Below, piece after piece: positions 37,211-47,560 of a stretch of 64,000 nt of DNA. The notes beneath the pieces are model-generated. The model saw only the letters and a list, made by a program, of their open reading frames with translations. It searched no databases and had not been told where the DNA came from. The stretch's first letter is position 1. Every line of letters starts with the position of its first letter. The position numbers were made by a program, and so were the translations under genes. The stretch is taken from positions 124,001 through 188,000 of the forward strand of contig NZ_PPSW01000001.1 of NCBI RefSeq assembly GCF_005876835.1, given 5' to 3'. This DNA is from Pseudoalteromonas phenolica (GTDB lineage Bacteria > Pseudomonadota > Gammaproteobacteria > Enterobacterales > Alteromonadaceae).

Positions 37211-38752
37211 ATGGTGGCACAAGAGCTCGATTACTTTCGGGCCATCATCCAAGCGGATATGGCTCCGCTTGCGAAAGTCACAGAGGTCAGCGAGCTGACC
37301 TCGCTTAGCAAGCAACTTAACCAGCAGGTGTTTTTAAAACGCGAAGATCAACAACCTGTTTATTCATTTAAATTACGTGGTGCTTTCAATAAACTTCGCC
37401 AATTGCCTAAGGGCAGTAAAGTGATCACCGCATCTGCGGGAAACCACGCCCAGGGTGTGGCGCTGAGCGCGGCGCATTTAGGTCATCAAGCAACCATAGT
37501 GATGCCCGTCACAACGCCTGATATCAAGGTAAACTCAGTACGTAATCTTGGTGGTGAAGTGGTTTTACATGGCCATAATTTTGATGCCGCACAAGCTCAT
37601 GCTTATGCACTGACTGAACAGCAAGGCGCGGTATTTGTCCCGCCGTTTGACGACCCAGATGTGATCATCGGACAAGGCACAGTTGCTCGTGAATTAATGC
37701 AACAATTACATAACCTCGATGCGGTATTTATACCTGTTGGCGGCGGTGGTTTGCTTGCGGGAATGGCGGTTTATATTAAGTCTCTTCGTCCAGACATTAA
37801 AGTCATTGGTGTTGAGTCCGCAGAGAGTGCCTGCTTAGATGCGGCGCTGAAAGCGGGTGAGCCAGTTGAGCTTGAGCAAGTTGGCAGCTTTGCAGATGGT
37901 GTTGCGGTCAAGATCATAGGTAAAGAAACCTTTCGTTTAGCGCAAAAGTTCTGTGATGAAGTGGTGACGGTGAGCTCAGACGAAATCTGCGCTGCGGTGC
38001 AAGATATCTTTGTTGCCACACGCGCTATCGCCGAGCCGTCAGGTGCATTGGCCACTGCGGGCTTAACTAAGTGGAGCAAACAATGTGGTCAGACAGGGCT
38101 TAAACTCGCTGCAGTGCTGTCGGGTGCTAACTTAAACTTCGATCGCTTACGCTATATTGCTGAGCGCACTGCGTTGGGTGCAAAAAGTGAGGCACTTTTT
38201 GGTGTCACGATTAAAGAAGAAAAAGGCAGCTTCAAGCGCTTTTGTCATGCTTTAGGTGGCAGAGCTATCACTGAGTTTAATTACCGTTGTGCCGGTGAAG
38301 GCGACGCACAAATCTTCGTAGGCGTTGGCTTGCGTGGTGGGCAGCCAGAGTTAGATGAGGTTAAGTCAGTACTGCAAACCAATGGTTATGGGTTTGAAGA
38401 CCTATCAGAGAACGAGCTGGCAAAATTGCATATTCGTTATATGGTGGGGGGTAAACCGCCAGTGCCATTGAATGAGCATCTTTTCCGTTTTGAGTTCCCT
38501 GAATATCCTGGGGCATTGGCACGTTTCTTAGAAACGCTGGGCAGTGAGTGGAATATCACTTTATTCCATTATCGTAACCATGGTGCGGCAGAGGGCAATG
38601 TGCTTGCTGCATTCGATATTGCGCCAGAGCAACTGAGTTTATTTAATCTTCATCTTGCTAAGTTAGGGTATAAGTATTGGGACGAGACCGACAACCCGTG
38701 TTTTGCTCAGTATTTACAGAACCAAGAGCTTGAACAACAGCAAGCAAGTTAA
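37211..38752 (+). CDS. ilvA: Threonine ammonia-lyase, biosynthetic
   Basis: IlvA deaminates threonine to 2-oxobutyrate, the committed step to isoleucine. The 513-residue protein has the PLP lysine in YSFKLRGAFNKL near residue 56, SAGNHAQGVALSA, the glycine loop VGGGGLLAGMA, and two C-terminal ACT-like regulatory domains from about 325 on, so it should be isoleucine-inhibited. It starts two bases after ilvD and is last in the operon. Confidence 0.97.
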   Translation: MVAQELDYFRAIIQADMAPLAKVTEVSELTSLSKQLNQQVFLKREDQQPVYSFKLRGAFNKLRQLPKGSKVITASAGNHAQGVALSAAHLGHQATIVMPVTTPDIKVNSVRNLGGEVVLHGHNFDAAQAHAYALTEQQGAVFVPPFDDPDVIIGQGTVARELMQQLHNLDAVFIPVGGGGLLAGMAVYIKSLRPDIKVIGVESAESACLDAALKAGEPVELEQVGSFADGVAVKIIGKETFRLAQKFCDEVVTVSSDEICAAVQDIFVATRAIAEPSGALATAGLTKWSKQCGQTGLKLAAVLSGANLNFDRLRYIAERTALGAKSEALFGVTIKEEKGSFKRFCHALGGRAITEFNYRCAGEGDAQIFVGVGLRGGQPELDEVKSVLQTNGYGFEDLSENELAKLHIRYMVGGKPPVPLNEHLFRFEFPEYPGALARFLETLGSEWNITLFHYRNHGAAEGNVLAAFDIAPEQLSLFNLHLAKLGYKYWDETDNPCFAQYLQNQELEQQQAS

Positions 38753-38830
38753 GCGCTTAGTGCTTGCAAATCACCCTTGTTTTTCTATAGTTTAGTCACG
38801 CCTAATTAATTAGAAGAACAAGGGACTTTC

Positions 38831-39913
38831 ATGCTCAAACGGTTTAGCTTGATAAGCTTACTGTTATTTTTTCTGTCTCCAGCCTTTGCATTAGAGTCTG
38901 TGGTGCTGCAATTAAAGTGGACCCATCAGTTTCAGTTTGCTGGTTATTATATGGCGGTGGAAAAAGGCTTTTATGAGCGTGTGGGTTTGGATGTCACGAT
39001 TATTCCGGCCGATATTGAAGACCCTGACACTCACTTTAAAGTGCTCTCCGGTCAGGCACATTTTGGAGTAACTCACTCAGGCATTTTAGCCGATCGCCTA
39101 CAAGGTAAACCGCTAGTTGCAATTGCTGCTATGTTGCAATCTTCTCCCTACTGCTGGATGGTCAAAGCTGACAGTGACATCTACAACCCTGTTGACTTCA
39201 AAGGAAAACGAGTCAGTCACCTTGGCGTGGCAGAGCTCATGCTAATGTTAGAGCAGGCTGGTGTCGGCAAAGATGACATTTCTTTATACGCGGGCTTTGA
39301 GCCAATCGCTGATTTCAAGGCGGGAAAGTTTGATGCCTTACAAGTATATACCTCTAATGAGCCTTTTGAGATGCAGCAACAAGGTGTTGCCATTAGACAG
39401 ATTTGCCCAAAACAATATGGACTCAATTTATATGCTGATATTTTGTTTACCAGCGAAAATGTCCTACAGCATCGCCCTGAGCTAGTTGAAAAGTTTAAGC
39501 AAGCGAGCCTTCAGGGTTGGCGTTATGCTATGTTGCACTTACAAGAAAGTATTGAAATTACTCACCAGAAATACGCCACACATAAAAGCGTAGAGCAAAT
39601 TGCCTATGAAGCTGAAAAGCTTCGCCCTTACATCGCTCCGCCTGGTGTGACCATTGGTAATATGTCAGAGTTACATTGGCGTTGGATAGGGCAAATTTAT
39701 GGCTTAGATATGGCGCAATATGATGCGGTGAGAGAGCGCTTTATTTATGAACTAAAACAGTCAGAGCCGCTTTTTCCCTGGTCATGGATGTTGATAGCAG
39801 CATGTGCAGTCACTTTATTCAGTATCCCTCTCTACTTACACCTTGTATTCACCAAAAAGCGTCGCTACAAGCTGAATGAGTCAGCACAAGAAAATGAAAA
39901 CGAGGTAGAATAG
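38831..39913 (+). CDS. Membrane-anchored NMT1/THI5-like substrate-binding protein
   Basis: The 360-residue protein has a signal peptide (ISLLLFFLSPAFA) and an NMT1/THI5-like periplasmic binding domain (LKWTHQFQFAGYYMAVEKGFY; LSGQAHFGVTHSGIL), ending near residue 310. It then has one transmembrane helix (about 319-341) and a short cytoplasmic tail (KKRRYKLNESAQ). In many gammaproteobacteria this domain is the sensor of GGDEF or kinase proteins, but here no effector follows. Ligand and partner are unknown. Binding of a thiamine-precursor-like molecule is only suggested by the family. Confidence 0.78.
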   Translation: MLKRFSLISLLLFFLSPAFALESVVLQLKWTHQFQFAGYYMAVEKGFYERVGLDVTIIPADIEDPDTHFKVLSGQAHFGVTHSGILADRLQGKPLVAIAAMLQSSPYCWMVKADSDIYNPVDFKGKRVSHLGVAELMLMLEQAGVGKDDISLYAGFEPIADFKAGKFDALQVYTSNEPFEMQQQGVAIRQICPKQYGLNLYADILFTSENVLQHRPELVEKFKQASLQGWRYAMLHLQESIEITHQKYATHKSVEQIAYEAEKLRPYIAPPGVTIGNMSELHWRWIGQIYGLDMAQYDAVRERFIYELKQSEPLFPWSWMLIAACAVTLFSIPLYLHLVFTKKRRYKLNESAQENENEVE

Positions 39914-39938
39914 CCTTTTTTCGCGTCGGGGAAGTGCT

Positions 39939-41126
39939 GTGCCGTTATCGTCATTATTTATTCAGTTAGATCATTGCTTGCAGCAAACACGTGCCTATTG
40001 GCAGTGCGTTGCTTTTGATTACAGTGAATTTCCTTGGTGCGATGAACAGTTAACACATTTTCTAAATGAGCTCAGTGACGAGCAGGTACGAGGACTAGAC
40101 GCAGATCAAACTCGTCTTTATGAAGTGTTTGCTGATTTTATTCCTGCTGTCGAAGAGTTATCACAGTTGATTTCCCTACCTTATAGCGCACAGCAAAGAG
40201 CCGGTTTGCCTTTTTGGCTCAGTAACGGCATTAAAGGTCGTAAATTACTTCAACTACAAGATTTCGTCTCACACCTCGATAATGGTGAGCAGCCAGTATT
40301 AGAATGGTGTGCAGGCAAAGGGCATTTAGGTCGTATTTTGGCACATCAAGGTGCACAGCATGTGCAAAGTGTGGAATTGCAAGCCAATTTGTGTGAGCAA
40401 GGACAACATAGCGCAAAACAGCAAGGTTTAAACATGCACTTTCGCTGTGCGGATGTGTTGCAAGATAACACCGATGACTGTTTTACCCAGCAACAACATG
40501 CTGTGGCTCTCCATGCCTGTGGTCGTTTGCATCAAGTCTTTATCCAGCAGGCCATCAAAGCCGAATGTGACAAAATTAGTTTATCGCCTTGCTGTTATCA
40601 CTTGTTTACCGAGCCGACTTATGAGGCCATGAGTACAGAGGGTAAACAAAGCACACTGCAATTAACTCACAGTGATATGAAATTAGCACTGCAAGAAACC
40701 GTTACGGCGCCGAGCAGAGTGACTAAGGTTAGGCAAACAGAGGTTACTTGGCGTTTGGGTTTTGATGCGTTGCGTCGAGAAGTGACGGGCGTAGAGCGTT
40801 ATGTCAGTGTGCCTTCTATCAATAAACAAATATTTTCTGGTGAATTTGCTGATTTCTGTCAATGGGCGGCGGAGCAAAAGCAGGTAGAGTTACCTCATTC
40901 ATGTGATTATCAGCATTACCTGCGCTTAGGTGAACAAAGAAAGAAAATCACCGACCGCATTGAGTTAGTCAGGCACATATTCAGACGAGCCATTGAATTA
41001 TGGTTGGTACTAGATAGAGCATTATTTTTGCAACAGGCGGGCTATGACGTGCAACTCAGTGAGTTTTGTGAAAAGTCTCTAACGCCGCGCAACATACTCA
41101 TTCAGGCAAATAAAATAACAAACTGA
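39939..41126 (+). CDS. Class I SAM-dependent methyltransferase, substrate unknown
   Basis: The start is GTG 39939; no in-frame ATG fits. The 395-residue protein has the SAM-binding motif LEWCAGKGHLGRILA near 119-133, an acidic second-strand residue in SVELQANL, and HACGRLHQVFI with the SPCCYHLF block, which resembles Methyltransf_32-type proteins. The substrate cannot be told. It lies 25 bases after the NMT1-type gene and 9 bases before the carbonic anhydrase gene, so these three may form an operon. Confidence 0.72.
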   Translation: MPLSSLFIQLDHCLQQTRAYWQCVAFDYSEFPWCDEQLTHFLNELSDEQVRGLDADQTRLYEVFADFIPAVEELSQLISLPYSAQQRAGLPFWLSNGIKGRKLLQLQDFVSHLDNGEQPVLEWCAGKGHLGRILAHQGAQHVQSVELQANLCEQGQHSAKQQGLNMHFRCADVLQDNTDDCFTQQQHAVALHACGRLHQVFIQQAIKAECDKISLSPCCYHLFTEPTYEAMSTEGKQSTLQLTHSDMKLALQETVTAPSRVTKVRQTEVTWRLGFDALRREVTGVERYVSVPSINKQIFSGEFADFCQWAAEQKQVELPHSCDYQHYLRLGEQRKKITDRIELVRHIFRRAIELWLVLDRALFLQQAGYDVQLSEFCEKSLTPRNILIQANKITN

Positions 41127-41135
41127 GGCTAAATT

Positions 41136-41792
41136 ATGTGTGACCTTGACCATTTATTGCAAAATAACCAAGCTTGGGCAGAGCGCACACAAGCAAAGCA
41201 CCCAGAGTTTTTTATCAAACTGGCTGCGCAACAAAAGCCTGAATATCTATGGATTGGCTGCTCTGACTCTCGAGTGCCAGCAAACGAAATTGTTGATTTA
41301 ATGCCGGGCGAACTATTTGTGCATCGTAACGTTGCGAATGTGGTGGTTCATACCGATCATAACTGCTTATCAGTGATGCAATACGCTGTTGAAGTGTTAA
41401 AAGTGAAGCACATTATGGTCGTTGGTCACTATGGATGTGGTGGCGTTCAAGCTGTATTAGATGAAGCGCGATTAGGCTTGATAGATAATTGGCTAAGGCA
41501 TGTTGCTGATGTAAAAGAAAAGCATCAAGGGTTGTTGTCGAGTGTTGCTGAGCAACAACGTTGTGCGGCCCTGTGTGAGCTAAATGTCATTGAGCAAGTG
41601 CGCAATGTGTGTTTAACGAATGTGGTGCAAGACGCTTGGCAGAGACAGCAAGAACTCACTGTACATGGTTGGGTGTATGGTTTAGAAGATGGCTTGCTGA
41701 AAGCGCTCAACTCGCAAACTTGCCATGGCAGTGAAGTGGACCAAATGCATCGTCAGGCGGTAGAACATATCGCCGAGCGTTATCTTAAGTAA
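41136..41792 (+). CDS. can: Beta-carbonic anhydrase
   Basis: Can interconverts CO2 and bicarbonate. The 218-residue protein matches the E. coli Can length (220) and shows the zinc ligands: Cys42 and Asp44 (IGCSDSR), then His and Cys in VVGHYGCGGVQA near 98-101. RNVANVV follows the CSDSR block as expected. It lies nine bases after the methyltransferase and is followed by a bidirectional terminator. Confidence 0.95.
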   Translation: MCDLDHLLQNNQAWAERTQAKHPEFFIKLAAQQKPEYLWIGCSDSRVPANEIVDLMPGELFVHRNVANVVVHTDHNCLSVMQYAVEVLKVKHIMVVGHYGCGGVQAVLDEARLGLIDNWLRHVADVKEKHQGLLSSVAEQQRCAALCELNVIEQVRNVCLTNVVQDAWQRQQELTVHGWVYGLEDGLLKALNSQTCHGSEVDQMHRQAVEHIAERYLK

Positions 41793-41801
41793 GTATATGA
41801 A

Positions 41802-41833
41802 AGTAAAAAGGAGCTGCTAAGCTCCTTTTTACT
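41802..41833. terminator. Bidirectional terminator
   Basis: AGTAAAAAGGAGC and GCTCCTTTTTACT form a perfect 13-base stem around TGCTAA, between the convergent can and ubiK genes. Confidence 0.9.
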
Positions 41834-41845
41834 AATAGGATTAGC

Positions 41846-42118
41846 TTATTCCGCCTTATCAGCCGGATCTTGCTCAGCAAGTTTCGCCTCAAGTTGGGCA
41901 ACTTTTTCTTCTAATTGCATCAGCTTTTCGCGAGTTCTGATCAGCACTTGTGATTGAATATCAAACTCTTCACGGCTAACAAAATCCATCTCAGTTAACT
42001 TATTCTGGATAGCTTGTTTGGTTTTTGACTCGAAAGTCTCTGCCAGAGTTTTTACACCCTGTGGCATGTTGCTAGAAATCTGCTTGGCGATCTCTTCAAT
42101 TTTAGCTGGGTTGATCAT
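41846..42118 (-). CDS. ubiK: Ubiquinone biosynthesis accessory factor UbiK
   Basis: This 90-residue protein (formerly YqiC, BMFP family) helps the aerobic ubiquinone biosynthesis complex with UbiJ. The N-terminus MINPAKIEEIAKQISSNMP is typical and the C-terminal half (about 50-85) is a coiled coil (LIRTREKLMQLEEKVAQLEAKLAE). It is monocistronic, divergent from rep. Confidence 0.92.
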   Translation of the reverse strand: MINPAKIEEIAKQISSNMPQGVKTLAETFESKTKQAIQNKLTEMDFVSREEFDIQSQVLIRTREKLMQLEEKVAQLEAKLAEQDPADKAE

Positions 42119-42269
42119 GATTGATTACCTGATATGGAGGCGATTAATTAAGTTACGACATAGTAGCAAATTCGGTTTAGTTTCGGCACCTTTCTAGATC
42201 AAATGAGTTCTAGAGACTCACTAGGCTTTGCGATAGAATTACTGCCCCAGAATTTCGGACCTGCCAAAA

Positions 42270-44285
42270 ATGAAACTCAATCCTAAACAAGATGAAGCGG
42301 TTAAATATATCAGCGGCCCTTGCCTCGTTTTAGCGGGCGCAGGCTCAGGCAAAACGCGCGTAATTACCAACAAAATTGCTTACCTTGTACAACATTGCGA
42401 ATACCAAGCGAAAAACATTGCTGCGGTAACCTTCACCAACAAAGCAGCAAAAGAAATGCGCGAGCGTGTAAGTCAAACCCTTGGTAAGCAAGAGGCAAAA
42501 GGTCTATGGGTTTCTACCTTTCACACCTTGGGTTTAGAGGTCATCAAAAAAGAGCTAAAAACACTGGGATTTAAACCGGGCTTTTCGTTATTTGACGATC
42601 AAGACACCCACCAACTTTTGGCAGAGTTGACAGAAAAAGAATTAGACAGAGATAAAGACTTACTGAATTTGCTGAAGATGCAAATTGGCAGTTGGAAGAA
42701 CGAGCTTATTTTACCTGAGCGCGCTATTCGCGAAGCCCGAGAACCACAGAAAGCCTTGTTCGCGCAACTATATGCCCGTTATGCGTTGCAGTTACGCGCA
42801 TATAACGCGTTAGATTTTGATGACTTAATCATGATCCCCACTTTACTGTTGGCGCAAAACCCAGATGTAAGAGAGCGCTGGCAGGCGCGTTTTCGTTATT
42901 TGCTGGTGGATGAGTATCAAGATACCAATACCAGTCAATATCAGTTGGTTAAATTGCTGGTGGGGGAACGCGCGCGCTTTACCGTGGTAGGCGATGATGA
43001 CCAATCGATTTATTCTTGGCGCGGGGCAAAGCCACAAAACCTGGTTTTGTTGTCGAAAGACTTCCCTGGATTACGTTTGATTAAGTTGGAGCAAAATTAC
43101 CGAAGTGCAGGGAGAATTCTGAAAGCTGCGAACATTTTGATCGCCAATAACCCGCATGAATTTGATAAAAAGCTGTTTAGTGAACTCGGTTATGGCGACC
43201 CAATTCGAGTGATAGCGACCAAAGACGAAGAGCACGAAGCAGAGCGCGTAGTTGCCGAAATCATCTCTCATAAGTTTATGAAGCGCACCAGCTATAAAGA
43301 TTACGCCATTTTATATCGCGGTAACCACCAAGCGCGAGTGTTTGAAAAAGCCCTAATGAGTAACCGCATTCCTTACAAAATAAGTGGCGGCATGTCGTTT
43401 TTTGCACGCAGTGAAATTAAAGACATCATGGCGTACTTACGTTTGTTAGTGAATCAGGACGACGACAACGCATTTTTACGTATTGTGAATACACCAAGAC
43501 GAGAAATCGGCCCGGTTACGCTCGAAAAGTTAGGTAGCTTAGCGAACGAAAAACACATCAGTTTATTCGAAGCATGTTTTCAGCCAGAACTGGCAAGCCG
43601 ATTAGCGGGGCGTGGCTTTAATGCGCTTATGGGCTTCGCTCGTTGGGTGGTTGAGCTATCAGATAGAGCAACGCGTGGAGACACATTGGAAGCGGTGAAA
43701 GACATGGTACGTGAGATCAATTATGAAGCGTATCTATATGAGTCATCGCCTAGCGCAAAAGCAGCAGAAATGCGTATGAAAAACGTTTCTGAGCTATATC
43801 GTTGGATCACTGATATGTTAACGGGTGATGCAGATAACCCCCCGATGACCTTACCAGAAGTGGTCAGTAAGCTAACACTTCGCGATATGTTAGAGCGTAA
43901 CGAAGAAGAAGATGATAGCGATGCAGTGCAGTTATTAACCTTGCATGCTTCTAAAGGTTTGGAATATCCGCATGTATTTATGGTGGGGATGGAAGAGGGT
44001 TTTTTACCGCATCAAACCAGTATTGATGAAGATAACGTAGAAGAAGAACGTCGCCTCGCCTACGTGGGGATCACCCGCGCGCAGCAAACTTTAACCATGA
44101 CTTATGCGAAGAATCGCCGGCAGTTTGGTGAAGTATCGACACCTGAGTTGAGTCGTTTTGTGCAAGAATTACCACAAGATGATTTACAAATTGAAGGTCA
44201 AAAGAAAACGGTGCAATCACAACAAGAACGCATGCAATCAGGGCAAGCACGCGTTGCTAATTTACGTGCTATGTTAAAGCGATAA
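42270..44285 (+). CDS. rep: ATP-dependent DNA helicase Rep
   Basis: Rep is a 3'-5' superfamily 1 helicase that clears proteins ahead of replication forks. The 671-residue protein is the size of E. coli Rep. Motifs: [10 protein letters not shown] (Walker A), [13 protein letters not shown] (Ia), LVDEYQDTN (II), [14 protein letters not shown] (III), LEQNYRS (IV), [23 protein letters not shown] (V) and [11 protein letters not shown] (VI). Its 3' end overlaps the convergent signalling gene by 12 bases. Confidence 0.96.
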   Translation: MKLNPKQDEAVKYISGPCLVLAGAGSGKTRVITNKIAYLVQHCEYQAKNIAAVTFTNKAAKEMRERVSQTLGKQEAKGLWVSTFHTLGLEVIKKELKTLGFKPGFSLFDDQDTHQLLAELTEKELDRDKDLLNLLKMQIGSWKNELILPERAIREAREPQKALFAQLYARYALQLRAYNALDFDDLIMIPTLLLAQNPDVRERWQARFRYLLVDEYQDTNTSQYQLVKLLVGERARFTVVGDDDQSIYSWRGAKPQNLVLLSKDFPGLRLIKLEQNYRSAGRILKAANILIANNPHEFDKKLFSELGYGDPIRVIATKDEEHEAERVVAEIISHKFMKRTSYKDYAILYRGNHQARVFEKALMSNRIPYKISGGMSFFARSEIKDIMAYLRLLVNQDDDNAFLRIVNTPRREIGPVTLEKLGSLANEKHISLFEACFQPELASRLAGRGFNALMGFARWVVELSDRATRGDTLEAVKDMVREINYEAYLYESSPSAKAAEMRMKNVSELYRWITDMLTGDADNPPMTLPEVVSKLTLRDMLERNEEEDDSDAVQLLTLHASKGLEYPHVFMVGMEEGFLPHQTSIDEDNVEEERRLAYVGITRAQQTLTMTYAKNRRQFGEVSTPELSRFVQELPQDDLQIEGQKKTVQSQQERMQSGQARVANLRAMLKR

Positions 44286-46847
44286 AGGTTCTGACTCTGA
44301 GGTGAGTTCGATGAAAGAATTGCCTCGAGTATTTTTATCGTAGTTGACTTGCTTGCCGAAGAATAACTGCAAGCCATGGTTTTCTAACAAGGTTCTGAAA
44401 TTTAGAATGGCAGGGCCTTTGGCAATCACATTACAGTGACGCATCTTAGTCACTGCTAATACACCTTGCAGTTGTACTTCGTAACAAGGTTGCTGTAATA
44501 CGCGTTTACTAAAAGTAGAGCTGAGCAGTAAATAATGGAAGTTAATCTTACTAATTAGACTCAAATCACAGCGGTCTTTACCGAAGTCATTAAGGCCAAT
44601 AACAAACTCCATCTGTGTAAGGGCTTCGAGGTTTTGTAATTGCGTACTTGATGCGAACCTAAGTTCTTCTTCACTAAACAATAAGCACACATTATGTTTA
44701 TGCTGTTTTAGTAAATGGCATAGATGCGTAAAGTTATCGCTTTCAAGCACCACAGCTGCACAGCTAAATAAAAGTTCTTGATGATGTGTTTCACTCAAGA
44801 TCAGCGCTTTCTTCATCAAAGCAAACTCGAGATCGAGTAATTCATTTTTCTCAGCGGTGAACTTTTTTAACACGTCAAAACTGGTGCTGCCTAAAATAGG
44901 GTGGTTGCCGAAAATTTCTAGTAACTGTAGCTGTACTTGATTACTTGAGAAGTCGATGACATCGGTAGACCTGAAGTGTGTTGTTAAGCTACTTAAATTA
45001 TGTTGTTCGGTATCAACTTTACTTGAAATGGTGCCTGCGGTCAGCAGAGGGTGATAAAACTCATAGCGACCTTTGCCTGCATTTTTAGCATAATACATAG
45101 CTGCATCGGCATCGCGAATAATTTCGTCAATATGTTGATAGCGTTTGTTTGAATAGGTAATACCAATACTGGCGCCACTATAGACAGTTTGCCCTTTCAT
45201 TACGAAAGGCTGCTGCATCACTTTAATAATGCGCTTGGCGACGTCTTCGGCTTGTTGTCTATCACTGAGGTGATCTAATAAAATGACAAACTCATCACCG
45301 GCAAGGCGAGCGAGTAAATCATGATCTCTAATACACTCAGCAAAAGCTTTACTGACCCAAATTAAGAATTGATCACCGGCTTGATGGCCTAACTCATCGT
45401 TGATTTCTTTGAACTTATCTAAATCAATAAAGAGTACTGAGAAGTTATAATCAGGGTGCCTTTGATATTTGAGTAAGGTTTTCTCTAACTGAGTTAAGAA
45501 TAAGCTACGATTTGGTAAACCTGTCAGCGGGTCGTGATGGGCGTCATGATATAGCTGTTTTTCAATCTTTTTACGCTCTTCAATTTGCATTTGTAGATGC
45601 AAATTACTTTGCTGTAATGCCTTGGTTTTATCTGCAACGCGCTGTTCTAACTGTTGATGACTGAGCTTCAGTGCTTGATTTGCAAGATGTGTTTGTAAAA
45701 CTGATGCGATTTGATTTGAAATGAACGAAATAAGTTCAAGATCTTCATGCGTGAATTCATAAGCATCATCGTAAGCTTGGCAAGCAATGAGACCAATAAC
45801 GCCATTTGCGGTTTTTAGCGGAGCACCCATCCAGCTGCTTGCTGGTTTAATAATATCATCACCGCTGCGAATGACGATTTGTTGGTTAATCAGTTTATCG
45901 GCACGCTCGCGGTTAATTAGCTGACTGCGTTCAGTACTAATAACAAGCTCGCTATAGCCATTTGCAAAAGGGCGTGGGCAGTAATCACCAACTTCATCAA
46001 TACAATAGGGAAAACTTAACCAATTAGATTCTTTGTCATACAAAGCAATATAGAGATTATCAGCGAACGTAATTGAGCGAATAATTCGATGTACTTGTTT
46101 GTATACATCGTCGATGTCTGTAAATTGTGTTGCTAGCTCAGAAATTTTGAAAAGAATTTGTTGGCGCTCTAACGCACGTTTTCGACTTTCTATTTCTTTA
46201 TTTAGCGCCTCGTTACTTTGCATTACTGCACGAGTACGAATTTTTACTTCAGACTCTAGTAGCTCACGTTTCTTAACGCGCTCTATAGCTGTACCCAAAT
46301 AAAGTGAGATAAATTCAAGTAGCTCAACTTGCTGTTCACTATAATTTAGAGCAGCTTCATAGCTTTGTGTCACCATGACACCAATAATATGTCTATTTTG
46401 ACGGATCGGTACGCCTAACCAATGCTCAGCAGGTGTGCCTAGTAATTTAAACTGGCCTTCTTCGCTAAGGCGATTCATTTCTTGCTTATTAATGTGAACG
46501 GTTTCACCTTTTCTGAAAGTGAAACCAGTAACGCCTTCAGAAAAGTGATGTGACTCTTGAATAGGTACAGAGATACCGTCTTTTTCATCAATAAAGTAAG
46601 ACAGTTCTAGAGACTGTGTATATTGGTTTTGCAACACGACGTAAAAGCTGTTGCTAGGTAAGTATTGCTTAAGAATATCGTGGATAGCTGGGTACAGCAG
46701 AGTTAGCTCAGCCACAGTATTCGCCAGCTCAGACAATTGTATGAGAGCATTCTGTAATTGATCTCGCTGTTTGTACTTTTGTAAGAGCTTGTTTAGCTTC
46801 TTATTTTTATACTTTAGGCGAGTAGCTAAAAGTGCGGGATCTTCCAA
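44274..46847 (-). CDS. GAF-GAF-GGDEF protein with degenerate EAL domain
   Basis: This 857-residue protein is likely a cytoplasmic diguanylate cyclase. It has an N-terminal coiled coil, two GAF domains (about 35-195 and 235-395), a coiled-coil linker and a GGDEF domain (about 430-600). The cyclase motif AGDEF is intact and preceded, five residues before, by RDHD, the RxxD inhibitory site. The C-terminal part (about 630-845) has an EAL-type fold with [17 protein letters not shown], but the EAL signature and most metal ligands are lost, so phosphodiesterase activity is unlikely. The only possible start is TTG 46847. No membrane segments or signal peptide are seen. Confidence 0.86.
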   Translation of the reverse strand: MEDPALLATRLKYKNKKLNKLLQKYKQRDQLQNALIQLSELANTVAELTLLYPAIHDILKQYLPSNSFYVVLQNQYTQSLELSYFIDEKDGISVPIQESHHFSEGVTGFTFRKGETVHINKQEMNRLSEEGQFKLLGTPAEHWLGVPIRQNRHIIGVMVTQSYEAALNYSEQQVELLEFISLYLGTAIERVKKRELLESEVKIRTRAVMQSNEALNKEIESRKRALERQQILFKISELATQFTDIDDVYKQVHRIIRSITFADNLYIALYDKESNWLSFPYCIDEVGDYCPRPFANGYSELVISTERSQLINRERADKLINQQIVIRSGDDIIKPASSWMGAPLKTANGVIGLIACQAYDDAYEFTHEDLELISFISNQIASVLQTHLANQALKLSHQQLEQRVADKTKALQQSNLHLQMQIEERKKIEKQLYHDAHHDPLTGLPNRSLFLTQLEKTLLKYQRHPDYNFSVLFIDLDKFKEINDELGHQAGDQFLIWVSKAFAECIRDHDLLARLAGDEFVILLDHLSDRQQAEDVAKRIIKVMQQPFVMKGQTVYSGASIGITYSNKRYQHIDEIIRDADAAMYYAKNAGKGRYEFYHPLLTAGTISSKVDTEQHNLSSLTTHFRSTDVIDFSSNQVQLQLLEIFGNHPILGSTSFDVLKKFTAEKNELLDLEFALMKKALILSETHHQELLFSCAAVVLESDNFTHLCHLLKQHKHNVCLLFSEEELRFASSTQLQNLEALTQMEFVIGLNDFGKDRCDLSLISKINFHYLLLSSTFSKRVLQQPCYEVQLQGVLAVTKMRHCNVIAKGPAILNFRTLLENHGLQLFFGKQVNYDKNTRGNSFIELTSESEPLSL

Positions 46848-46969
46848 TGATTTTACCCAATTATTATTAGTATTGCTTATTTATTAAGCTTATGATTCCA
46901 CTTTTGTCATGGAGGGTCAAGGAGAAAATAGGGAACAAAATGGGGAGTTGAGAAAAATTGAATTTAAAT

Positions 46970-46990
46970 GAGAGGTGATAGTCACCTCTC
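46970..46990 (-). terminator. Inverted repeat upstream of the signalling gene and after cytochrome c5
   Basis: GAGAGGTGA pairs with TCACCTCTC across three bases. It lies 11 bases beyond the cytochrome c5 stop; on the minus strand only CATTTAAATT follows, so the T-run is poor. It could be a weak terminator or a 3' stabilising stem. Confidence 0.5.
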
Positions 46991-47001
46991 GTTAAAAAGT
47001 A

Positions 47002-47394
47002 TTACTTTTTAGTCATGAAATCAACTGCTGCTGCAATCTCTTCATCAGAACAATCCATACAAGTACCGCGAGGAGGCATTGCATTAAAACCATTAATTGC
47101 ATGCTCTACTAATAATTCACGACCTTTTGTCAAACGAGCAGCCCAGTCATCAGCTGTTTTTGGCGCGCCTAGTGCACCTGTACCATGACAAGCAGCACAT
47201 GACACTTGATAAACTTGCTCACCTGAACGAGGGCCGGTAGGCGCTGCTGGAGCGGCAACTGCTGCACCTGCTAAGTATACTGAACCTACTGGTGCTAAGC
47301 GTTTTTTAATCGCTTCGTCAGTTAAAGCGTTATCAAAAGGTTGTGCGTAAACAGTTGTTGATAGCAATAATAAAGCTGCTGAAAGTTTTTTCAT
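47002..47394 (-). CDS. Cytochrome c5 family protein
   Basis: This exported 130-residue monohaem cytochrome has a signal peptide (KKLSAALLLLSTTVYA). The haem site is CAACH near residues 71-75. The C-terminal block MPPRGTCMDCSDEEIAAAVDFM has the methionine ligand and the cysteine pair that forms a disulphide in cytochrome c5. It should carry electrons in the periplasm. It is monocistronic with an AT-rich upstream region. Confidence 0.92.
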   Translation of the reverse strand: MKKLSAALLLLSTTVYAQPFDNALTDEAIKKRLAPVGSVYLAGAAVAAPAAPTGPRSGEQVYQVSCAACHGTGALGAPKTADDWAARLTKGRELLVEHAINGFNAMPPRGTCMDCSDEEIAAAVDFMTKK

Positions 47395-47560
47395 TTGTCT
47401 TGCTCACTTCGTTGGTGATGTGCTCAATCACGATAGATGACGGAATTATCACGCGATTATAACGCCACCTATTGATTTATAAAACGTTAACTTGGCAAAT
47501 TAGACTAAAAACTGATTATTTTTTGCGTTAACGCAATTTTAGCCTCTGACTTAAAGCGAA

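Noticed and set aside
47523-47536. Palindrome TTGCGTTAACGCAA near the elbB end as a terminator
   Set aside because: The T-run is on the wrong strand for elbB, and no plus-strand gene ends there.
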